Assembly (NCBI GenBank): GCA_020248985.1
Contig: JADCGL010000028.1
Location: forward strand, 1 to 64,000
Direction of reading: 5' to 3'
From: Telmatospirillum sp.
Lineage (GTDB): Bacteria; Pseudomonadota; Alphaproteobacteria; CACIAM-22H2
Length of the DNA: 64,000 nucleotides
The position numbers and the translations under genes are program-made. Positions 17,190-25,977 of the stretch are shown one piece after another. Position 1 is the stretch's first letter, and each line of letters opens with the position of its first letter. Below the pieces are notes generated by a model. The model ran no database searches. It was given only the letters and a program-made list of their open reading frames with translations, and was not told the origin of the DNA.

Positions 17190-17983
17190 GACGGTTCAGC
17201 GCCGTTAAAACGATCCTCGGCCTGATGGCGGGGCTGGCGCTTGCCTTTCTGCTCGTGCCTCTGGTGCTGGTCGTAGCCGTATCGTTCTCGCCGAGCGTGA
17301 TTTTCGACCTGCCGTCGCGCGGACTGTCGCTGCGCTGGTACGAGGCGGTGGGCACGCTTGCCTCGTTCTGGCGCGCGCTTCGCGTGTCGATCGAAATCGC
17401 TGCTGTCGCGACGGCTTCAGCCGTAATCCTCGGAACGATGGCGGCTTTCGCCGTGCATTTCGGGCGCTTCCGCGGCGCAGCCGGGGTCCAGGCCTTCGTC
17501 ATGTCGCCGTTGATGCTGCCCGGCATCGTCAAAGGCATCGCGCTGCTGCAGGCATCGCGCATGTTCGGGCTTTCCGACGCGTTTCTGCTGCTCGCGGTCG
17601 GGCACACGGTGCTGGCGATCCCGCTTGTGGCGCGCACGCTGCTCGCGAGCCTTGCGAGCTTCGACCCCTCGATCATCGATGCGGCCCGCACGCTCGGCTA
17701 TTCCTACGCCTCGGCGCTCGCGCGGATCGTCGTGCCGAATCTGTTGCCGGGAATTTTCACGGGCGGGGTCTTCGCGTTTCTGGCATCGTTCGACAATTAT
17801 TCGGTGTCCCTGTTTGTCGCCAGCGTGCGCGCAAGACCGCTTCCGATCCAGATGATCCAGTATCTCGAAGAAGGGGCGGACCCGACCGTGGCCGCCATTT
17901 GCACGATCCTGATCGTCGCGACGGCAATATTGCTGCTGCTGGCCGACCGTGCCGTCGGGCTGCGGCGCATCGCAGCGGGCTGA
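17186..17983 (+). CDS. ABC transporter permease, PotC-like (second cassette)
   Basis: This 265-residue inner-membrane permease has an EAA loop IDAARTLGYSYASALARIVVP. The start overlaps the preceding gene. It is very similar to 9877-10668 over its length, including FAFLASFDNYS-SLF and LPIQ-YLE-GADPT-AAI. It completes the second importer and is followed after 28 bases by the nucleoside deaminase gene. Confidence 0.9.
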   Translation: MRRFSAVKTILGLMAGLALAFLLVPLVLVVAVSFSPSVIFDLPSRGLSLRWYEAVGTLASFWRALRVSIEIAAVATASAVILGTMAAFAVHFGRFRGAAGVQAFVMSPLMLPGIVKGIALLQASRMFGLSDAFLLLAVGHTVLAIPLVARTLLASLASFDPSIIDAARTLGYSYASALARIVVPNLLPGIFTGGVFAFLASFDNYSVSLFVASVRARPLPIQMIQYLEEGADPTVAAICTILIVATAILLLLADRAVGLRRIAAG

Positions 17984-18011
17984 ACGTTCTACCAGCGAAA
18001 GGCAGAGTTAC

Positions 18012-18506
18012 ATGTACGACGAAAAATTCATGCGCCGCGCCATCGAAATTTCCAGAACGGCGATCGACATTCCGGGCGCTGAGCCGTTCGGCGCCGTCGT
18101 GGTGCAGGATGGCGTCATCGTCGGCGAAGGCCTGAATCGTGCCGCGGCGCTGATGGACCCCACCTCGCACGGCGAGGTCGAGGCGATCCGCGACGCGTGC
18201 CGCAAACTCGGCACGCGCGATCTCTCCGCGTGCGAACTCTACACCTCGTGCGAGCCCTGCACGCTTTGCGTGGCGACTATGCATATCGTCGGCATCTCCG
18301 CCCTCTACTACGCGGCCTCGCTGTCGCAGTCCTGGAACGCGCTCAAGCATCTGGGCCAGCATGTGCGGCGCTACACGATCAGTGCAGTCGATCTGCGCAC
18401 GCAATGCGGCCTGCCGGTGGACCAGCGCAAGATGCCGGCAAGCACGCATCTTGCAGAGGTGGCGATCCCCGCGATCGACGCTTGGGCCACTAGCCGCGCC
18501 GGCTGA
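18012..18506 (+). CDS. nucleoside/nucleobase deaminase, CMP/dCMP deaminase fold (paralogue 1)
   Basis: This 164-residue zinc hydrolase belongs to the cytidine/guanine deaminase superfamily. Zinc and proton-shuttle residues are visible: H53 and E55 in TSHGEVEAIRDA, and the PCxxC pair C83/C86 in SCEPCTLCVATM. The usual H-A-E is H-G-E here and also in the paralogue at 30041. The length and motifs resemble guanine deaminase-type enzymes, but adenine or cytosine derivatives are equally possible. It lies between a transporter and the ureidoglycolate lyase gene, so deamination of an imported base is a reasonable reading. The start is preceded by an AAAGGCAG ribosome site. Confidence 0.88.
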   Translation: MYDEKFMRRAIEISRTAIDIPGAEPFGAVVVQDGVIVGEGLNRAAALMDPTSHGEVEAIRDACRKLGTRDLSACELYTSCEPCTLCVATMHIVGISALYYAASLSQSWNALKHLGQHVRRYTISAVDLRTQCGLPVDQRKMPASTHLAEVAIPAIDAWATSRAG

Positions 18507-18543
18507 CCGCCGCAGACCTCATGTACCGAACCGGAGTTGCCAG

Positions 18544-19122
18544 ATGAGCCAGACGACACGCACGATCCAGATCGCCGTCGAACCTTTCACGGCCGAGGCC
18601 TTCGCCCCGTTCGGCATCGTGCTCGGCGAGCCCAAGCGCCCGGCCGAATTCGGCGGCCCGGCGAGTGCGAGTTGGATGATGCCGTTCGAAGCCGACAGCG
18701 GCGTGCAGTTCATGTATTCGCGCTTCAAGCACCAGCCGATGCGTTTCTCGGTCCTCGAGCGCCATTTCAACGTCACGCAAGGATTTGCGCCGCTGAACGG
18801 CAGCCCGCTCGTCATGGTCGTGGCGCCGCCGACCGACCGCAGCGGTGCCGCCGCCGCACCCGCACCCGAAAGCGTGCGCGCTTTCTATCTCGATGGCTCG
18901 ACGGGCTTGCTCATGCACAAAGGCACCTGGCATGCGCTCGACCGGTTTCCGGTTTCGCCGCCGCATATCGACTGCGTCTTCATCACCGACCGCGCGACCC
19001 ATCGCGAATTGATGCAGGAGAAAGCCGACGGCACGAAGCCGCAGCTGACCGAGCTTTACGACTTCGAAGCCGCGCGCGGCGTGAAGTTCGAGATCGTCGG
19101 CGCCGATGCCGCGCGCGTCTGA
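18544..19122 (+). CDS. allA: ureidoglycolate lyase family protein
   Basis: This 192-residue protein is of the ureidoglycolate lyase (AllA/DAL3) cupin-like family, which splits ureidoglycolate into glyoxylate and urea in the last step of allantoin breakdown. The N-terminal AFAPFGIVLGEP is the family's opening motif. A histidine-containing GLLMHKGTWHALDRFP segment and MRFSVLERHFNVTQGFAPL (ERH..T..F.PL) match the family core. It is slightly longer than typical members (about 165) because of a C-terminal extension. It is followed by the barbiturase-like gene, which starts 17 bases inside its 3' end in another frame. Together with the allantoinase at 30556 it suggests ureide catabolism. Confidence 0.82.
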   Translation: MSQTTRTIQIAVEPFTAEAFAPFGIVLGEPKRPAEFGGPASASWMMPFEADSGVQFMYSRFKHQPMRFSVLERHFNVTQGFAPLNGSPLVMVVAPPTDRSGAAAAPAPESVRAFYLDGSTGLLMHKGTWHALDRFPVSPPHIDCVFITDRATHRELMQEKADGTKPQLTELYDFEAARGVKFEIVGADAARV

Positions 19123-20152
19123 GCTTTTCCGCTGCCCGGCGCGCAGTGCGGACGATCTTTCCGGACTCGTTGCACTTTGCCGCAGCGGCTTGGCGCTCGA
19201 ATCCGTGCGGGCCATCTGGTGCAAAACCGATGGCACCGGGCTCGGCAACGACTATTCGCGCGCCTATGCCGATACGGCCATCCGCAGCTTTCTCGCCGAG
19301 GGCCTCGGCTGCACGCCCGCGGAAGCCGCCAAACGCGTGCAGATCGTCGTGTCAGGCGGATCGGAAGGAATCGTGTCGCCGCATCTGCTCGTGCTTGCCG
19401 AAACCGAAGGCAGCGCCCCGTCTTCGGAAGTCGGTCTCGTGAGCGGCAGCGACCGCCAACCTTTTGCGAAGGCAAAAACCGGCACGCAAGCGCACGCCAA
19501 CTTCACCGCCGACATGGTGCGGCGGGCCGCAACCCAAGCAGGGCTCGATCGCGCGTCTTCGTCCGCGTTCGTGATGGTGAAATCGCCTGCCCAACCTGGG
19601 TCGAGTTTGGCTGCCATAAAGGCCCGCGCCGCCGTCGCGGCCGGTGTGGGCCTGGCAACCGGTCGGCTGAGTGCACTGCCGACCGCATTCGACGAACCGT
19701 TCGACGGACCCGACAATGTCTTTGTCGTCGCCCGCAGCGACGAAACCGAACAGCATGTCGTCGTACTTGGCAACGCCGCCGGTTCAAGCTCCCGCCAGAG
19801 CATTGCAAGCGGCGCACTCGCCGATCCGCTCGACGCAATGGGCGTTGCGCACGTCGCCGCAGCACTCGGCTTTGCCGCTGCACCGCAGCTAAGCGCGGCG
19901 GAGGTTCGGCGCGTCGTCGGCGTGATCGTCAAAGGCGATCCGCCGGCCGGAACCATTCGCGGCTTCGCGCACACGATGGAAATGGACCCAACTTTGCCGT
20001 CGCACCGCCAGGGCCGTGCCGCCTATGCGGCGATGATCGCAGCAATCATCGGAATGCCCGCGATCTTCGTCTCGGGTGGCGCCGACGGCCATGGTCCGGC
20101 GCAGGGTGGGCTCGTGGCAATCGTCGCCGAAAAGTTGTGTCGGCGCGACTAG
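19106..20152 (+). CDS. ring-opening amidohydrolase, barbiturase / cyanuric acid hydrolase family
   Basis: This 348-residue enzyme belongs to the unusual AtzD/barbiturase family, which opens the ring of cyanuric acid or barbituric acid. The family has three internal repeats, each giving a Lys-Ser pair. These are visible here: K40 (WCKTDG) with S83 (VVSGGSEG), K159 (VMVKSP) with Ser near 227 (GNAAGSSS), and K276 (VIVKGD) with S323 (FVSGGADGHGP). Barbiturase acts in oxidative uracil breakdown, cyanuric acid hydrolase in s-triazine breakdown. Neighbouring deaminase, oxygenases and ureide enzymes favour a pyrimidine-type ring, but triazines cannot be excluded. The start overlaps the ureidoglycolate lyase gene, and the gene ends 19 bases before repeat copy 2. 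Confidence 0.88.
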   Translation: MPRASELFRCPARSADDLSGLVALCRSGLALESVRAIWCKTDGTGLGNDYSRAYADTAIRSFLAEGLGCTPAEAAKRVQIVVSGGSEGIVSPHLLVLAETEGSAPSSEVGLVSGSDRQPFAKAKTGTQAHANFTADMVRRAATQAGLDRASSSAFVMVKSPAQPGSSLAAIKARAAVAAGVGLATGRLSALPTAFDEPFDGPDNVFVVARSDETEQHVVVLGNAAGSSSRQSIASGALADPLDAMGVAHVAAALGFAAAPQLSAAEVRRVVGVIVKGDPPAGTIRGFAHTMEMDPTLPSHRQGRAAYAAMIAAIIGMPAIFVSGGADGHGPAQGGLVAIVAEKLCRRD

Positions 20153-20171
20153 AGGGCCACAACTCTTCCGA

Positions 20172-20274
20172 TGGTCGGAGCGAGAGGATTCGAACCTCCG
20201 GCCCCTAACTCCCGAAGAATTTAAGCTTCCAAGGTTATCAATGGCAGTTGGAATTTTCCGCGGACTTTTTGGGG
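20172..20274 (-). repeat. tRNA-Pro 3'-half repeat, copy 2
   Basis: The core at 20216-20172 (minus strand) is the tRNA-Pro 3' half from anticodon loop to CCA, with one difference from the consensus. The 58-base tail (20217-20274) is AT-rich and contains the inverted repeat TTCCAA...TTGGAA and a T-run before GGGG. It fills most of the 152-base gap between converging genes (stop at 20152 and stop at 20305). Confidence 0.85.
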
Positions 20275-20304
20275 TGAGATCTCTCGCAGGTCGAATCGGC
20301 AGCC

Positions 20305-21258
20305 TCAAACGCCGTCGATCGCACGCTCCTTTTCGAGCATGTAGGCGCCTGCGCGAATTGGCACAGCGGCCTCTTGCGCATCGCCCGCGACCGGGGCGAC
20401 GAGCGCGTCGTGATTTGGATGAAGAAAATAGGCGATCGATTGGCGTGCGCGCTGGGGCGCGCCCGGCGGCGGGTTTGCCACGCGGTGCAAGTTCGAAACC
20501 CACCGCCCGCCGGTCCAGCGCTCCATCATGTCGCCGATATTGACGACGAACAGCTCGGGTCGGCACGGGACGTCGATCCAAGCGCCGTCGCGTATCTTGA
20601 CCTGCAGACCATCCCCGCCCGGCGCTTGTGCAAGAATCGTCAAAGCACCGTAATCTGTATGCGCACCCGCACGCACTTGCCCGGGCAGCGGCGGGGCGGT
20701 TTGCGCGGGATAGTGGATCGTGCTGAGAATCGAGAAATGCCGGTCGATCTTGTCGGCGAACCAGTCGGGCGGCAGCGCCAGCGCGCTGGCAAAGAGCCGC
20801 ATCAGCTCCGCGCCAAGCCGCTCCATATGCGCGTAATACGCCGCGAGAGGTGCGGCAAGTTCGGGCGGCAGGCGGTTCGGCCGGTGGAACATGCGCGCCT
20901 CGGCCGTATGAAAAAAGGGATCGTCAAGATCGAAGCGCCCCGCCATGAAATACTCGCGCAAATCGGGCGGCTGTTCGACGCCCTCTTTGGCCGCAAGGCC
21001 CGAGCCTGCGGGCCGGTGGTAGCCGTGATGGCGTGCATCGAGCGCCGGGGCGAAGCTCGCCTTCTCATCCGGCGTTCGCGCGAAAAACTGCGCGGACGCC
21101 GCGAAGGCGGCTTCTATGGCCGCAGCCGGAACGCCGTGACCGGCAATCGCGAAGAATCCGACCGCGCAGTTTGCCGCGTCGATCGCCGAGGCGGTCGCCG
21201 CCATCGAATCGCCCTCTCGAAGTCCGGCCAAATCGAATACGGGAACGGTTGGCAGCAT
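20305..21258 (-). CDS. 2OG-Fe(II) oxygenase, isopenicillin-N-synthase-like (paralogue 3)
   Basis: This 317-residue 2-oxoglutarate/Fe(II) dioxygenase has iron ligands H200 and D202 (AGAHTDYGALTIL) and H258 (NLHRVANPP), with 2OG Arg in RQSIAYF. The start is set at the ATG at 21258 (LPTVPVFDLAGL), preceded by CGAGGAG. The open frame continues far upstream through the divergent gene and is not coding there. It is the only leftward gene in this block, diverging from the formamidase-like hydrolase with just 48 bases between starts, so both share a compact promoter region. The C-terminus lies 30 bases from repeat copy 2. Confidence 0.9.
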   Translation of the reverse strand: MLPTVPVFDLAGLREGDSMAATASAIDAANCAVGFFAIAGHGVPAAAIEAAFAASAQFFARTPDEKASFAPALDARHHGYHRPAGSGLAAKEGVEQPPDLREYFMAGRFDLDDPFFHTAEARMFHRPNRLPPELAAPLAAYYAHMERLGAELMRLFASALALPPDWFADKIDRHFSILSTIHYPAQTAPPLPGQVRAGAHTDYGALTILAQAPGGDGLQVKIRDGAWIDVPCRPELFVVNIGDMMERWTGGRWVSNLHRVANPPPGAPQRARQSIAYFLHPNHDALVAPVAGDAQEAAVPIRAGAYMLEKERAIDGV

Positions 21259-21306
21259 GATTGCAACGACTCCTCGGAAAACGGTACGCCTGCCGGAGGG
21301 AACGCC

Positions 21307-22143
21307 ATGGAACTTTATCGCGGCATGGACCGCGCAGCGCTCGACGTTGCATACAACAATCGTGCCGTCGTGCCGGATTGGCAGGGCTATCTCGAGCGAT
21401 GGCGCGCGCGCAGCGACGCGATCTATGCCGCGCGCCCGGTGCTGCGCGATCTGCGCTACGGGCCGGGTCCCCGCCAGCGGATCGATCTCTTTCCGTGCGG
21501 CAAGCCGGAGGCGCCCGCGATCCTGTTTCTGCACGGCGGCTATTGGCAATGGAACGACAAGGAAGGTCAGGCCTTCGTTGCCGAAGGCCTGCTCACAAAC
21601 GGGTTCGATGTGGCGATCGGCGAATACAGCTTGGCGCCTGAAGCGCGCATGCGGACGATCTGTGCCGAGGCATTCGCGATGGTCGAATGGCTTGCAGCCG
21701 AATTGCCCGCGCGCGGGCTCGGCGAAGGGGGACTGTACCTGTCGGGAATCTCGACTGGGGCCCATTTGATGGCGCTCGCACTCGGGCATGCGGCCGTACG
21801 CGGCGCATTGCTGATCAGCGGTATCTACGATCTCGAGCCGATCCGCCTGTCGTCGCTCAACGATGCGATCGGCATGGATGAGGGCGAAGCGCGCGCATGT
21901 GCGCCGCTGCACGCTGTTCCCTCGCGAACGGCGCCCACGATCCTCGCCTTCGGCGCCTACGAGCGGCCGGAGATTCGCCGCCAATCGGCGGACTACGCCG
22001 CATGCCTCGAAGCGCTCGGCCGACGCGCGCGTCCGATGCCCATTTCGAGCTGCGATCATTTTTCGGTGCTCGAAACGCTGGCCGACCCGACGGGTGTACT
22101 TGCCCAAGAGGCAGCGAAGCTGACGCAACTCGCGCAGCGCTAG
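21307..22143 (+). CDS. alpha/beta hydrolase, kynurenine-formamidase-like
   Basis: This 278-residue alpha/beta-hydrolase has the oxyanion-hole motif HGGYW at 76-80, characteristic of the kynurenine formamidase/HSL-like esterases. The nucleophile is S149 in SGISTGAHL, and the catalytic His is probably in SCDHFSVLE near the C-terminus. The start ATG follows GGAGGG at a good distance. It diverges from a 2OG oxygenase gene. Formamidase activity on N-formyl or ureido compounds would fit the pathway context, but no direct evidence for the substrate exists. A long imperfect inverted repeat lies 35-76 bases after the stop. Confidence 0.85.
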   Translation: MELYRGMDRAALDVAYNNRAVVPDWQGYLERWRARSDAIYAARPVLRDLRYGPGPRQRIDLFPCGKPEAPAILFLHGGYWQWNDKEGQAFVAEGLLTNGFDVAIGEYSLAPEARMRTICAEAFAMVEWLAAELPARGLGEGGLYLSGISTGAHLMALALGHAAVRGALLISGIYDLEPIRLSSLNDAIGMDEGEARACAPLHAVPSRTAPTILAFGAYERPEIRRQSADYAACLEALGRRARPMPISSCDHFSVLETLADPTGVLAQEAAKLTQLAQR

Positions 22144-22177
22144 CCCAGAAAACATCCCGTACTGCATAAAATTTGAG

Positions 22178-22219
22178 CATCGTTTCGGCGCCGCGCGCGC
22201 GCATGCCGCCGAAGCGATG
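22178..22219. other. imperfect 13-bp inverted repeat upstream of the ATZ/TRZ amidohydrolase
   Basis: The arms 22178-22190 and 22207-22219 are complementary at 12 of 13 positions, and the exception is a G-T wobble in RNA. A GC-rich 16-base spacer separates them. It lies between the hydrolase stop (22143) and the start of the next gene (22263). No T-run follows, so it could be a transcript-end hairpin of the hydrolase gene, an attenuating structure or an operator. Confidence 0.4.
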
Positions 22220-22262
22220 GCATGTCGCTTGCAGCTTTCGTCTTTTGAAACAAGGAGTAGCT

Positions 22263-23816
22263 TTGTCGCAACGGGTCCAGAAAACGTTGATCGCGGGTGG
22301 GTTGGTCGTACGCGCGTCACCGCACGGCTACGCTTGGGAACGCGCCGATCTGCTGATCGACGGCGACATCATTGCCGCGATCGAAGCGCCGGGCACCGTT
22401 GCGCCCGCACGAGCCGACGAAACGCTCGACGGCGCACGGCTGCTCGTGTTGCCGGGCCTCGTCAACGGTCACGTCCATTCGTGGGACCATTACCTCAAAG
22501 GCTGCCTTGAGAATCTGACGACCGAAGTTGCCATGTCGTTGATCCGGCCGCGCAAGGCTGTGCCGATCACGCCGCGGCAGATGTATCTGCGCACGGTCGT
22601 CGGCGCGCTCGAATCGTTGCGCACCGGGGCAACGACGATCGTGGACGATCTATCGCTTGGCCAGTTCTTTTCGCGCGAACATGTCGATGCGGCCTTCCAA
22701 GCCTACGAAGATACCGGCACGCGCGCGATGGTCGGCTTTTCGATGATCGACCGCGCGGTCGTCGATTCCTATCCGTTCGGCGAGGCCGAGTTTCCGGCTA
22801 TGTTGCTGGCCGAATTGCGCGGCCTGCCGCGCCCGACGGCCGACCAGCTGCTCGGCCTCGTGCGCGACCTCGCGCGCGCAGGCAAACATCCGAAATCGGC
22901 GCGCGTGTCGACGCTCGTATCGCCGTCGGCGCCGCATCGCTGCACCGACGGATTCCTGGTCGCGAGCCGAAATCTCGCCGACGAACTCGATCTGCCGGTG
23001 ATGACGCATTGCCAGGAAACGCGCATGCAGCTCATCACGGCGGAAGAGTTCTACGGCCGCTCGCTCGTGGCACATCTGGAGGCACTCGGCTTTCTCAAGA
23101 CCAATACGACGCTGATCCACGCGACCTGGCTGTCCGAGCGCGACATCGCAATCATCGCGCGGTCCGGCGCTTCGGTTCAGTACAATCCCTGGAGCAACGC
23201 GATCATGGGCTCGGGCCTCGCACCGGTGCGCGCGTGTCTCGACGCAGGCATCAACGTGTCGATGGGCTCGGACGGGTGCGGTCTGCTTTACGGCGTCAAC
23301 ATGCTCAATACGCTAGGTACCGGTGCTGTCTTGCCGAAGATCGCCACGCCGGATGCAGCACTCTGGCCGACGGCCGAGGAAATCTACCGGGCGGGCAGCG
23401 AGGGCGGCGCACGCGCATTCGGTCTCGGCGACCGGATCGGACGGATCGAGCCCGGCTACAAGGCAGATCTCGTCTGCTACGATCTCGATGCGACGACGCT
23501 GACACCGCTCAACCATCCCATCCGGCAGATCGTCTATGGCGAGCGCGGGGCTGCGATCCGCGAAGTCTTCGTCGACGGTCGCCACGTCATCCGCAACGGG
23601 CGCAACGCAATGGTCGACGAGACCAAGCTGCTGCGCGAAATGCAAGACGCACATGCCGAGATGGCCGACACGCTCGTCGCCTCGCAAGAAGATGCGGCCC
23701 CATTCCACGACGCACTGACACGCGTCTATTTGCGGGCACTCGCCTGCCCGGTCGCGCACGACCATTACGCCGCACTGATGACCGGCAACAATATCGCGCC
23801 GAGGCCCGTATCGTGA
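22263..23816 (+). CDS. metal-dependent amidohydrolase, ATZ/TRZ type
   Basis: This 517-residue amidohydrolase has HxH at H70/H72 (GLVNGHVHSWDHYLK), metal His in MTHCQETR, the substrate-water His in LIHATWLSE, and catalytic Asp in MGSDGCG. This pattern is typical of the ATZ/TRZ subgroup acting on N-heterocycles. The TTG start at 22263 is chosen because AAGGAG lies five bases upstream. No ATG or GTG fits between this site and the conserved N-terminal strand KTLIAGGLVV. The stop overlaps the GTG of the following PotA-like ATPase, so the enzyme belongs to the same operon as the third transporter and probably acts on its cargo. Confidence 0.9.
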   Translation: MSQRVQKTLIAGGLVVRASPHGYAWERADLLIDGDIIAAIEAPGTVAPARADETLDGARLLVLPGLVNGHVHSWDHYLKGCLENLTTEVAMSLIRPRKAVPITPRQMYLRTVVGALESLRTGATTIVDDLSLGQFFSREHVDAAFQAYEDTGTRAMVGFSMIDRAVVDSYPFGEAEFPAMLLAELRGLPRPTADQLLGLVRDLARAGKHPKSARVSTLVSPSAPHRCTDGFLVASRNLADELDLPVMTHCQETRMQLITAEEFYGRSLVAHLEALGFLKTNTTLIHATWLSERDIAIIARSGASVQYNPWSNAIMGSGLAPVRACLDAGINVSMGSDGCGLLYGVNMLNTLGTGAVLPKIATPDAALWPTAEEIYRAGSEGGARAFGLGDRIGRIEPGYKADLVCYDLDATTLTPLNHPIRQIVYGERGAAIREVFVDGRHVIRNGRNAMVDETKLLREMQDAHAEMADTLVASQEDAAPFHDALTRVYLRALACPVAHDHYAALMTGNNIAPRPVS

Positions 23817-24907
23817 CGGTCGCAGGTGCCAAACTGACGATCTCGAACGTCTCGCACGCCTATGCGGGCGTGCCGGCGCTGGCGGACGTTTCGTTCGACG
23901 TGCCGGCCGGCGATCTCACAGCACTGCTCGGGCCCTCGGGCTGCGGCAAGACCACGCTGCTGCGCATCATCGCAGGCTTCTTCCGACAGACCCAAGGCTC
24001 GGTGCTGGTTAACGGCGCGCCCATCGACGACTTGCCGGCAGCCAAACGCAATGTCGGCATCGTGTTCCAGAACTACGCCCTGTTCCCGCATTTGGACGTC
24101 GCGCGCAATGTCGGCTACGGGCTGCGAGCGCAGGGCGCAAAAGGGCCGATGGTCGAGGCGCGCATCGACGAGATGCTGCGTCTCGTCAAGATGGCCAAGT
24201 TCGCCAATCGCCTGCCGGGCGAGTTGTCGGGCGGCCAGCAGCAACGCGTGGCCTTGGCCCGCGCACTCGCCGTGTCGCCGCGCATTGTGCTGCTCGACGA
24301 GCCGTTCTCGGCACTCGACAAGGCGCTGCGCCTCGACATGCAGATCGAGGTCAAGTCGCTGCTCAGGCAATCGGGCGTGACGTCGATCATCGTCACCCAC
24401 GATCAGGAGGAGGCCTTGTCGATGGCCGACCGGATCGTGGTGCTGAACCAAGGCCAAATCGAGCAGATCGGCGGCCCGTCGGAACTTTACGACACGCCGC
24501 GCTCGCTGTTCGTCAATACCTTCATCGGCCATGTGAACGTCATCGAAGGCCGCCTGCTGGGCCGCGAAGGATCGGCGCTCGCCATCGACGTCGCGGGCGT
24601 AGGCCGGATCACCGTGCCGACGGACAAGAAGTATCCGCCGGGCCAGGTGCTGACCGTGACCGTCAGGCCCGAAAATCTCGTTCCCGATCCGCAAGGTCCG
24701 TTCGCCGGAACCGTTCGCCAGATCCTGCCGCTCGGCCCGGTCGATGTGATCGAAGTCGTGCTGCCGGGCGGGACTGCGCTCAAGGTTTCGCTGCCGCACG
24801 CCGTGGGCGGTGTGACACTGGCGCCTGGTGCCGCGTTGAGTCTCGCGGTGCGCGATCCCGCCGGCTGCGGCGTGTTTTCCACTGCCAGCGCACCACAAAC
24901 CGCTTGA
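23813..24907 (+). CDS. ABC transporter ATP-binding protein, PotA-like (third cassette)
   Basis: This 364-residue ATPase has Walker A GPSGCGKTT at residues 40-48, Q-loop VFQNYALFPH, signature LSGGQQQR, Walker B IVLLDEPFSALDK and H-loop IVTHDQEEAL, followed by a TOBE-type C-terminus. The GTG start overlaps the amidohydrolase stop (GTGA). It begins a complete importer: ATPase, binding protein, two permeases. Confidence 0.92.
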   Translation: MTVAGAKLTISNVSHAYAGVPALADVSFDVPAGDLTALLGPSGCGKTTLLRIIAGFFRQTQGSVLVNGAPIDDLPAAKRNVGIVFQNYALFPHLDVARNVGYGLRAQGAKGPMVEARIDEMLRLVKMAKFANRLPGELSGGQQQRVALARALAVSPRIVLLDEPFSALDKALRLDMQIEVKSLLRQSGVTSIIVTHDQEEALSMADRIVVLNQGQIEQIGGPSELYDTPRSLFVNTFIGHVNVIEGRLLGREGSALAIDVAGVGRITVPTDKKYPPGQVLTVTVRPENLVPDPQGPFAGTVRQILPLGPVDVIEVVLPGGTALKVSLPHAVGGVTLAPGAALSLAVRDPAGCGVFSTASAPQTA

Positions 24908-24936
24908 ATTCCACTCGAAGCAAGGAGCCAAAAGCC

Positions 24937-25977
24937 ATGAAACTCGATCGCCGTTCGATGCTGGGTCTTGCCGCGGGCGGTCTTGCCGCCTCGGCTTTCG
25001 ACGCGCGCGCGCAAGCCCGCGAATTGTTCGCCGTGACCTATCCCGGGTCCGTCGATGAAAGCTTCAAGCAGGTGGTCGGACCGCAGGTCCGCAGTCGGCT
25101 CGGCGTCGCCCCCACCTTCACGCCGCTGCTGAACGCCGAGGTCATCGGCCGTCTGCAGGCCTCGGGTGCGAACCCGCCCTTCGACGTCGGCATGTGGGAC
25201 AACGGACCGCTGATCCTCGCCAAGGAAGCGGGTCTGCTCGAAAAATTCCCCGAATCGGCGATGAACAATATGCGCGGTCTGCCCGCGCAATTCGTCGATC
25301 CGGACGGCTACGGCCCCGCCTTCGCTGTGACGATGATCGGCATCGGCTACAACCCGAAGCGCATCGCCGGCAAGCCCACGTCGTGGGAAGATTTCTGGAA
25401 GCCCGCGAACAAGGGCAAGGTCGGCATTGTCGGGCCCGCGTCGAATCTCGGCACGGCGTTCCTTGTCGAAGTCGCCAAACTGCGCGGCGGCTCGCCCACC
25501 AACGTCGAGCCCGGCTTTCGCGCGCTGCAACAGCTCTTGCCGAATCTCGCGGCGATCCCCGCCAACCCGGGGGCGCTCTCGACCGCGTTCCAGCAGGGCC
25601 AGATCGATATGGCGCCCATGTACTTCAACAACGCCGCCGTGCTGAAGGCGCGCGGCGTGGACATCGAATTCGCCATCCCCGATTCCGGCCTGCAGATTCA
25701 GACCATCACCCTGACGCTGATAAAGAACGCCAAGAATCCGGAGGCCGCGGCGCGTTTCATCGACATGATGCTCGATCCGGCGATCCAGGCGCAGCTCGAG
25801 GCCGCCCCGTGGACGACGTTCCCGGCCAAGCCCGGTGTGGCGCTGACCGGCGCCAACAAGGAACTCGTGCCCGACCTTGCCACGCTGATGACCAAAGGCT
25901 CCTTCCTCGATTGGAAGACCTTCATCGGCAACCGGCCGCAATGGGTCGAACGCTTCAACCGCGAGATTCGCGTCTGA
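24937..25977 (+). CDS. ABC transporter substrate-binding protein, PotD-like (third cassette)
   Basis: This 346-residue exported binding protein has a twin-arginine signal MKLDRRSMLGLAAGGLAASAF with cleavage near DARAQA. AAGGAG lies nine bases before the ATG. The mature sequence (LFAVTYPGSVDESFKQVVGPQVRSRLGV, then FDVGMWDNGPL and TSWEDFWKPANKGKVGIV) places it in the polyamine/iron-type binding protein cluster. It is less similar to the first two binding proteins than those are to each other. The ligand is unknown. The stop overlaps the permease ATG. Confidence 0.9.
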   Translation: MKLDRRSMLGLAAGGLAASAFDARAQARELFAVTYPGSVDESFKQVVGPQVRSRLGVAPTFTPLLNAEVIGRLQASGANPPFDVGMWDNGPLILAKEAGLLEKFPESAMNNMRGLPAQFVDPDGYGPAFAVTMIGIGYNPKRIAGKPTSWEDFWKPANKGKVGIVGPASNLGTAFLVEVAKLRGGSPTNVEPGFRALQQLLPNLAAIPANPGALSTAFQQGQIDMAPMYFNNAAVLKARGVDIEFAIPDSGLQIQTITLTLIKNAKNPEAAARFIDMMLDPAIQAQLEAAPWTTFPAKPGVALTGANKELVPDLATLMTKGSFLDWKTFIGNRPQWVERFNREIRV

